From Gonapodya prolifera JEL478 (lineage: Eukaryota > Monoblepharomycota > Monoblepharidomycetes > Monoblepharidales > Gonapodyaceae), in the NCBI GenBank assembly GCA_001574975.1, contig KQ965780.1, positions 243,536-307,535 of the forward strand: a DNA stretch of 64,000 bases, written 5' to 3'. Position numbers and translations under genes: made by a program. Below are positions 60,323-64,000 of the stretch, piece after piece (position 1 is the stretch's first letter; every line of letters starts with the position of its first letter). The notes beneath the pieces are model-generated. The model was not told the origin of the DNA, ran no database searches, and worked only from the letters and a program-made list of their open reading frames with translations.

Positions 60323-60980
60323 GTCGAGTGTTTTCTCGTGTCCCGCTGGAGGTTGAGGCAGATGTGGGTCTGCGCGGCTTTGGGTGGAAGTGCGGAGTCG
60401 CCGATGGAAGACCCCATTTAAGGTTGTATTTCATTGTTTAGGAGGAGGGGCGATCGCGCAAAACCAAACGTGAGACTCCTGCGGTCAATTGCGTCAGCAC
60501 GCGAAACAGTCGCCCATCCATCGCTGTCCCTTCTGCAGATCCAGGAAGCGTGGATTCAGTGCTGTCGATGCGCTGGTGTTCCGCGATCGCCACTGAATAT
60601 CTTGAAACTGCCGATAATGGTGTTTCCCTGTAATTTTCATGTTTTTCCAGTTTAACTTTCATTTGTACCTCACGTCCGCCCTCCTCCGCCTTTATGTCAG
60701 TTCATCTCAGCTCGGCGTTTTGTTGTGTTTGCGTGAAATCAAGAGAGCAGGCAAACATCCAGGCTTGCGTTGGCGTCGTGCCGCTTGTTCGTGTCAACCT
60801 CGACGACACACCATGACCGTCCCCGTTTTTCGACTTGAACGCAAAATGATCCAAGCACATCCTTGGGTCCTTGCGTTAAATACTTAATTAGTAATCTTGT
60901 TGGTGTGCAAAAAGAACCAAACTGCGTCTCACCAGACTGTACACCTTTCACAAGGGGGAAGGATATGGGAGCAATTGTTA
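60323..60980. other. Intergenic interval upstream of the SNF transporter
   Basis: No gene is supported. Short plus-strand frames (for example 60639-60887) have no recognisable domain. Confidence 0.4.
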
Positions 60981-62021
60981 CTAAAACTCATCCAAGTTGC
61001 CATCATCCACTTCCACAACATCTGATTTCTGCTTCCTTGCGAGCTTTGGCGGCATATCAGGCAAATCTGGTGCCTTGGTTGATGTGAAGCGTATTGATAA
61101 ATATTTTGTACAGTGCACGGTTGATTAGGAGAGTTGCGATTCCATGTGAGTTTGTTGATCCCAGTCCAATTGTGCCCCCTCCCCACTAGTGTTATGAGTG
61201 TGTGAGTCAAAACTCGCTCACTCGCTCACTCACAACTTGCGAGTACAAGTACAAGTCATAAAAGTGTGAGCGAGCCGAGTTGTGAGTGAGTAAGTTGCGA
61301 GTTGAAATTGTTGAACTCACAGAGTCAACTCGCTTGGAAAAACTGTCAAAACCTTATATTTTGAGTATCTAACTTCTAAATAACTACAATATACCTAAAC
61401 TAGATTGCTAAAAGATCCTTAATATCACTGTGCACCAAAATAAGAGAATTTTTTACTTTGGAGATTCTATGGACCAAAGTACAGCTTGGATAATCTGGTG
61501 AATCCTTCGGCTAAATATTTTAACCGTCGATCGAGTCAACTCATCAGTTAACTCGCGAGTTGCAAGTTGGTACTCATCGCCAGTGAGTGAGTCGCGAGTT
61601 GGCTTAATTTAAGCAAGTTACTCACTCACTCATTTCACTACTCCCCACCAAGCCCAAAGGCCGCAGTACAAAGCAGAGAGGGGAACCTGGACGTGTACAG
61701 CCACCTCCTGTGCTGCTACCTGTCCACAGGCCAATTCCACTCCAGTGCTGCCAAGGTTCCACCCCATTTGCCATTGACGCGTTCACCATTGTCCAGCAAG
61801 AATTGGACAATGGAAACCCTTGCATGCAACACTGAGCACTCTCTTGAAATCAACAGTGTCAACTTTCCACTCTTTCCGCAGTTCCCCTCATTCGCCTTTG
61901 CTTGGAGGTTGACCCTTATGAGCCTATCAGGACTCACCCCAGCTTCGATCAATTGCCTGACTACTTCCTTGTGTCCGTCTTCCACAGCGTCAATGAGTTG
62001 CGCATTGAGACTGATGGACAT
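60981..62021 (-). CDS. Ankyrin-repeat protein with a transposon inside an intron
   Basis: The ATG at 62021 gives MSISLNAQLIDAVEDGHKEV-VRQLIEAG, the first ankyrin helix pair. After a possible intron, LHARVSIVQFLLDNG gives a second helix pair, and the exon ends at a GT donor near 61728 (EWNWPVD). The next protein-like exon on this strand is at about 60981-61105 (APDLPDMPPKLARKQKSDVV, ending in a TAG at 60981-60983), with a hAT-like MITE lying between at 61187-61640. Joining these two exons is inference. The acidic/basic tail has no known function. Ankyrin repeats mediate protein contacts only. Confidence 0.4.
61187..61640. mobile_element. hAT-like MITE (454 bp) with TIRs and 8-bp target duplication
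   Basis: The left end TAGTGTTATGAGTGTGTGAG is the inverted counterpart of the right end ACTCACTCATTTCACTA (inverted: TAGTGAAATGAGTGAGTGAG), with three mismatches in the first 20 positions. The element is flanked by an exact 8-bp direct repeat, CTCCCCAC, at 61179-61186 and 61641-61648. TAGTG ends and an 8-bp duplication fit the hAT superfamily. The interior has no ORF and is made of GAGT/ACTC-type words (GTGAGTGAG, GCGAGTTG) in both orientations near the ends, with an AT-rich centre, so it is non-autonomous. Confidence 0.85.
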
Positions 62022-62445
62022 GAGCAGCGAACCAAGACTTCAGGAGGATATGTCATCGCTTTGTGAGTGCGCTGATGTATGAGCAATGAGCAAGCAGAAA
62101 TGGCAGTTGATGAGTGTACAAACTGTTCTAACACAACCAGTGAATCTTCAACTCCACCAATTCAGCAGAACAGATCCAGGCAAGCAGAATAGTCCCCAAG
62201 AGATCCATGCACTCCACCACCGCAGCACAAGTCCGCCTCTTGCACATGCAAAAGAGAAATGCAACACAGACTGCAAATGCACGCGAGCGCACGTTTGAGA
62301 TGAAATGCGCACACAGGACTTGGCTGTCCAAGGCGCAGCTAGGCCCGTGCAGCGTGAGTCCGTTCCCCACCGCAATCTCTCTTTCTCTCAGCTTTTCATC
62401 AGATTTGATCCGATTCACTCACTCACTCACTCACAATACTTGCAG

Positions 62446-63474
62446 ATGGCACTCGCGTGGTTCCACTTCACCCCCACGCCCATATCGCCCTTATGCACGC
62501 AATGCTTTGCCTGTCGCGCCACCTTCTCCGACTGGTCTAAGGCGTTGCTGCACCTGCACATGATCCACATGGAGATTGCACCAAAGTGTCCCTGGCCTGC
62601 GTGCAGGATGGCGAGGGAGTGGTGGGAGGACAGGAGGGTTGAGGCGTGGCCAAATGGGGACCCACCGATGGTGATGAGACAGGAGACGTTTTTTGTTGCA
62701 GAGGCGCAGTGGCCGTTTGGAAAGGAGAGTTTGTGTAGTGTCAATAAGGTGAGCGTGATGCACGTGGGCTGTTAAAGATGGAGCAGAGTGTTGTCAAGCA
62801 AATTGCACTTGCAAGTAGAGGAGTCTGTCTACAGTGGGAGTTTCCTTTGCAGACCATGCTTGGACGGCTTGTCGTAAGTCCAGAGGGACACGCGCTGCTG
62901 AAGTAGTCCATATTTGCTTCCATGTCACAGAGTGTTTGTTGAGTTGCGTCTCACTTGTTCCCCTTTCCTTCCTCTCTCGCAAACCTTTTCCGTGTCTACG
63001 CCCAATCTCAGATGGCAGCCGCTGGACTCTACTTCATGTGAGCATCTTCTCTCTCATCCTCTCCCCTTTTCCTTCTTTGTACTCACCAGTTACTGTCCTC
63101 GCTTACCCCCTTGGTCTCAATTCTCACCTGCCCTCCTCACCTCACCACTTACCCCTTTCCCCATACTTCTTTTTCTCTGTCCACTCTCGCCACTCTTTCC
63201 TCACATGACCTTTGTCCAACCCACCCGCCAGTTTCAATCCAACAACCTCTTAGCCCAACTAAACAATGTGCGCCTGCTGCGAGCTGGAACTCAGTGGGTG
63301 GGAGGAAGGCAATGTTTTGAGGCAAGTTTTATGTTTGTAGGGCATTGGGAAGTGTGGTGTTCAGATGTTCAGATGTTGCACAAAGGGGTTTGCTGGTCTC
63401 TCAAAGGGGATGTTTTGCTACACAACCTAGGTGAGCTGCATGAGCCTGTAAACTGCAGGAATGTGTACATATGA
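62446..63474 (+). CDS. C2H2-type zinc-finger-like protein
   Basis: After a CTTGCAG acceptor, the ATG at 62446 gives MALAWFHFTPTPISPLC, then CFACRATFSDWSKALLHLHM-IH, a C-x2-C-x12-H-x4-like finger, followed by CPWPACRM. The exon ends at a GTGAGC donor near 62749. Small exons may lie at ~62853-62871 (TMLGRLV) and ~63012-63038 (MAAAGLYF). A last exon from ~63231 reads FQSNNLLAQLNNVRLLRAGT and QWVGGRQCFEASFMFVGHWE, with a stop at 63472-63474. The finger is a recognisable pattern; the rest is unknown. The start may lie in an upstream exon, since the ATG directly follows an acceptor-like site. Confidence 0.4.
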
Positions 63475-63791
63475 TCAGATGTACATAGCAAGATGTAATG
63501 TGCATAGAACCCACCTGCAGGAACGTGATGCCAAACTTAGGGCACATCCTGCAGGTGTGCACATTTCAACCCGCGGCCACAGTAGTGGCACAGCAGCTAA
63601 TACCCAACACTCATACTACACTATATACTCCATGTTAGTGGATGTCAGTGTGACATTGTGCTCCCCTCCTTTACCCTCCCCTTCCTTTCTTCCTCCCATC
63701 AGTCAGCTTTAGCCACACAGAAAGTATTACAGTGTCCCAATCTAGAAACAGCTGCAAGTGCCTGGCAGAGTTCTTGGTCCTAGCTCTCAAG
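63475..63791. other. Interval before the terminal repeat element
   Basis: Nothing coding is supported. A short direct repeat around a CCTGCAGG-like word (CACCTGCAGGAACGTG at ~63511 and CATCCTGCAGGTGTGC at ~63545) is visible. Confidence 0.35.
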
Positions 63792-64000
63792 TAGTGTTCC
63801 GACTCGCCGAGCCGAGCCGAGTCTGGAGTAGGCTCGGCTCGGACCACCAGCAGTCCGATTCTTGGCTCGGCTCGGACTCGGACTCGGACATATTGGACCC
63901 GGCTCGGACTCGTACTCGTCTGGCCTGACCCGGCTCGGACTCGGACTCGTCTCCCTGACCCGGCTCGGACTCGGACCCGGCTCGGTTTCATTTTTGTTTG
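63792..64000. mobile_element. Left part of a second TAGTG-ended, CGGACTCGG-rich element, truncated by the window
   Basis: Begins TAGTGTTCCGACTCGCCGAG, with the same five-base terminus as the MITE at 61187, and continues as dense direct copies of GGCTCGGACTCGGACTCGG-type words to the window end. The flank CTCTCAAG (63784-63791) would be the expected 8-bp target duplication. The right end is outside the window. Confidence 0.55.

Overview
The window is nuclear DNA from a fungus. Genes lie densely on both strands, most are split by many short GT-AG introns (about 50-100 nt, donors often GTGAGT), and the protein set is fungal or opisthokont: an ABCC transporter, a microsomal P450, Spt5, an Sds3-like corepressor subunit, a Tousled-like kinase, an MpaB-type ER oxygenase, a wax-synthase MBOAT and a sodium:neurotransmitter symporter. 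A Tousled-like kinase together with an SNF-family symporter fits an early-diverging (for example zoosporic) lineage, but I cannot fix the phylum from sequence alone. Exon boundaries were placed by eye from splice signals and family similarity, so internal coordinates are approximate.

0-24 kb is rich in transport and lipid or secondary-metabolism tailoring genes: the 3' part of an ABCC transporter, a cytochrome P450, an acylphosphatase (opposite strand), a DHA2-type MFS drug transporter with an in-frame TAG, a DUF4202 protein, a poorly resolved minus-strand gene in a hairpin-rich interval, an MpaB/rubber-oxygenase-like protein, a second MFS transporter and an MBOAT acyltransferase. No core synthase (PKS, NRPS or terpene synthase) was seen.

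24-37 kb carries metabolic and regulatory genes: a nitrilase-family omega-amidase, a secreted GH32 glycosidase, a Tousled-like kinase that has a Myb/SANT domain in the same exon as its own conserved N-terminal region, a 2OG-Fe(II) dioxygenase and an intronless, bacterial-looking methyltransferase.

37-45 kb appears to be an inverted segmental duplication. The right arm holds an apparently intact Sds3-like gene facing a small Cys/His-domain gene; the left arm holds a frameshifted relic of the Sds3-like gene facing a diverged copy of the same small gene. 45.7-52.4 kb holds Spt5 and a type II membrane glycosyltransferase (GT25-like).

52-64 kb is accessory and decayed: a chromodomain relic with an internal stop, a PDX2/SNO glutaminase homolog damaged by tandem repeats and a frameshift, an SNF-family symporter, an ankyrin-repeat gene that seems to host a hAT-like MITE (TIRs plus an 8-bp target duplication), a C2H2-like gene, and the start of a second TAGTG-ended element at the window edge.
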